Source of the DNA: Bacteroidales bacterium UBA1751
GTDB taxonomy: Bacteria; Bacteroidota; Bacteroidia; Bacteroidales; UBA932
DNA length: 8,290 nt
Direction: 5' to 3'
Assembly (NCBI GenBank): GCA_002315995.1
Contig: DCHN01000042.1
Coordinates: forward strand, 182-8,471
The position numbers and the translations under genes are program-made. A model generated the notes under the pieces. It was not told the origin of the DNA. It searched no databases and worked only from the letters and a program-made list of their open reading frames with translations. This document shows, one piece after another, positions 6,935-8,290 of the stretch. Every line of letters starts with the position of its first letter. Position 1 is the stretch's first letter.

Positions 6935-8290
6935 ATGTCTTTTACAAAAGAGATTAAAGTAAAGAGTAATTTCAGCAAGATAAGCATTGGACTTGCTTCT
7001 CCTGAGGCCATTCTTGAAAGGTCATCGGGAGAGGTCCTCAAGCCTGAAACTGTTAATTACCGTACATATAAGCCAGAGCGTGACGGTCTGTTCTGCGAGC
7101 GCATCTTCGGACCATCGAAGGACTACGAGTGTCATTGCGGCAAGTACAAAGGAATCAGATATCGTGGAATCAAGTGCGACAGGTGTGGTGTTGTTGTTAC
7201 CGAGAAGAAGGTGAGAAGGGAGAGAATGGGTCATATCAAGCTCACTGTTCCTGTAGCGCATATCTGGTATTTCCGTTCAACACCTAATAAAATAGGATAT
7301 CTTCTTGGCATTCCATCGAAGAAGCTTGATGCCATTATCTATTATGAGAGGTACGTTGTTGTTCAGCTGGGTGCTGCACAGGGAATGGAAATCTATGCAG
7401 CCACCGAGAAGAGACATCAAATAGCTGAACTTGACCTTCTTACTGAGGATGAATATCTTGAGGTACTCCACCAACTCCCTAAGGAGAATCAGATGCTTCC
7501 TGACGATGACCCTAACAAGTTCATTGCAGGAATGGGTGCCGAGGCAATTTACACATTGCTTTCAAGAATAGATCTTGATGATCTTTCATACGAACTCAGA
7601 GCAAAAATTGAGAATGACAAGTCACAGCAGAGAAAGGCTGAGGCTCTCAAGAGGTTGGGCGTAATTGAGGCATTCCGTGAGGCCAAGGATATAAACAGGC
7701 CTGAGTGGATGGTTCTCAAGGTTATTCCTGTTATTCCACCTGATTTGAGACCTCTTGTTCCGCTCGATGGCGGCAGATTCGCAACATCAGACCTCAATGA
7801 CCTCTACAGAAGGGTTATTATTAGGAACAACCGTCTAAAGAGACTCATGGAGATAAAGGCACCTGAGGTTATTCTCAGAAATGAGAAACGTATGCTTCAG
7901 GAGGCAGTTGATTCGCTCTTTGACAACTCAAAGAAGTCAACCTCTGCAAAGGCTGATGCAAGCAGACCTCTCAAGTCACTTTCAGACTCTCTCAAGGGAA
8001 AACAGGGACGTTTCCGTCAGAATCTCCTCGGTAAGAGAGTTGACTACTCAGCACGTTCCGTTATTGTTGTAGGACCTGAACTCAAGATGCACGAGTGCGG
8101 TCTTCCAAAATATATGGCTGCAGAACTTTACAAACCATTCATCATAAGGAAACTTCTTGAAAGAGGTATTGTAAAGACCGTTAAGTCTGCAAAGAAGATC
8201 ATTGACAGAAAGGATCCTGTAATTTGGGACATTCTGGAGAATGTAATGAAGGGACATCCGGTGCTTTTGAACCGTGCTCCTACACTTCAC
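6935..8290 (+). CDS. rpoC: DNA-directed RNA polymerase subunit beta' (N-terminal part, runs off the window)
   Basis: The largest polymerase subunit, cut by the window edge after 452 codons; I translated the frame throughout and it is open to the last base. It starts MSFTKEIKVK. The N-terminal zinc ribbon is present as CxC then CxxC (C66, C68, C81, C84). FRSTPNKIGYLLG (113-125) leads into the clamp region. LKVIPVIPPDLRP (261-273) and LDGGRFATSDLNDLYRRVI (277-295) belong to the conserved clamp, rudder and lid region. KGKQGRFRQNLLGKRVDYSAR (354-374) is the switch-2 and DNA-binding segment. The sequence ends in HPVLLNRAPTLH, just before the catalytic NADFDGD magnesium motif, which should lie in the next bases. 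The 31-base gap from rpoB is A/T-rich with no terminator or Shine-Dalgarno sequence, so rpoB and rpoC are one transcription unit. The first ATG in frame gives the family-like N-terminus. Confidence 0.97.
   Translation, partial: MSFTKEIKVKSNFSKISIGLASPEAILERSSGEVLKPETVNYRTYKPERDGLFCERIFGPSKDYECHCGKYKGIRYRGIKCDRCGVVVTEKKVRRERMGHIKLTVPVAHIWYFRSTPNKIGYLLGIPSKKLDAIIYYERYVVVQLGAAQGMEIYAATEKRHQIAELDLLTEDEYLEVLHQLPKENQMLPDDDPNKFIAGMGAEAIYTLLSRIDLDDLSYELRAKIENDKSQQRKAEALKRLGVIEAFREAKDINRPEWMVLKVIPVIPPDLRPLVPLDGGRFATSDLNDLYRRVIIRNNRLKRLMEIKAPEVILRNEKRMLQEAVDSLFDNSKKSTSAKADASRPLKSLSDSLKGKQGRFRQNLLGKRVDYSARSVIVVGPELKMHECGLPKYMAAELYKPFIIRKLLERGIVKTVKSAKKIIDRKDPVIWDILENVMKGHPVLLNRAPTLH

Overview
The window is a stretch of the conserved bacterial transcription and translation locus, all on the + strand: the 3' end of a tRNA gene (probably tRNA-Trp), then secE, nusG, rplK (L11), rplA (L1), rplJ (L10), rplL (L7/L12), rpoB (RNA polymerase beta) and the first 452 codons of rpoC (beta'), which runs off the right edge. 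No mobile element, CRISPR array, foreign gene or accessory island is visible, and I found no previously undescribed system.

The organism is most likely a member of the Bacteroidota, probably Bacteroidales. RpoB and RpoC closely resemble the Bacteroides/Prevotella type in sequence and length (beta of 1273 residues). SecE is a short one-helix form. None of the eight genes has a recognisable Shine-Dalgarno sequence; their start regions are A/T-rich, as is typical of this phylum. The order tRNA-Trp, secE, nusG, rplKAJL, rpoBC also matches the arrangement I recall from Bacteroides, where tuf lies just upstream of the tRNA. The genus cannot be fixed by eye.

Layout: 1-20 is the tRNA end. 21-94 is a short spacer with a weak hairpin and T-run. 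secE (95-289) and nusG (292-852) are separated by two bases. rplK (867-1313), rplA (1325-2026) and rplJ (2042-2566) follow with gaps of 11-15 bases. rplL (2599-2976) has an A/T-rich 32-base leader. The 105-base rplL-rpoB gap holds a strong 11-bp GC-containing hairpin followed by T residues, the one clear regulatory signal in the window. rpoB (3082-6903) and rpoC (6935-) are separated by 31 bases. No stretch over 300 bases lacks a gene.

The gene products connect transcription with translation. SecE anchors the Sec translocon, and NusG binds RNA polymerase and can bridge to the ribosome. L11, L10 and L7/L12 form the ribosomal stalk base and stalk that recruit translation factors, and L1 forms the opposite stalk. 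RpoB and RpoC build the polymerase catalytic core. The hairpin after rplL probably lets only part of the transcription reach rpoBC, which would help make L7/L12 (several copies per ribosome) in excess over polymerase subunits. That last point is inference from position and from the analogous E. coli attenuator.
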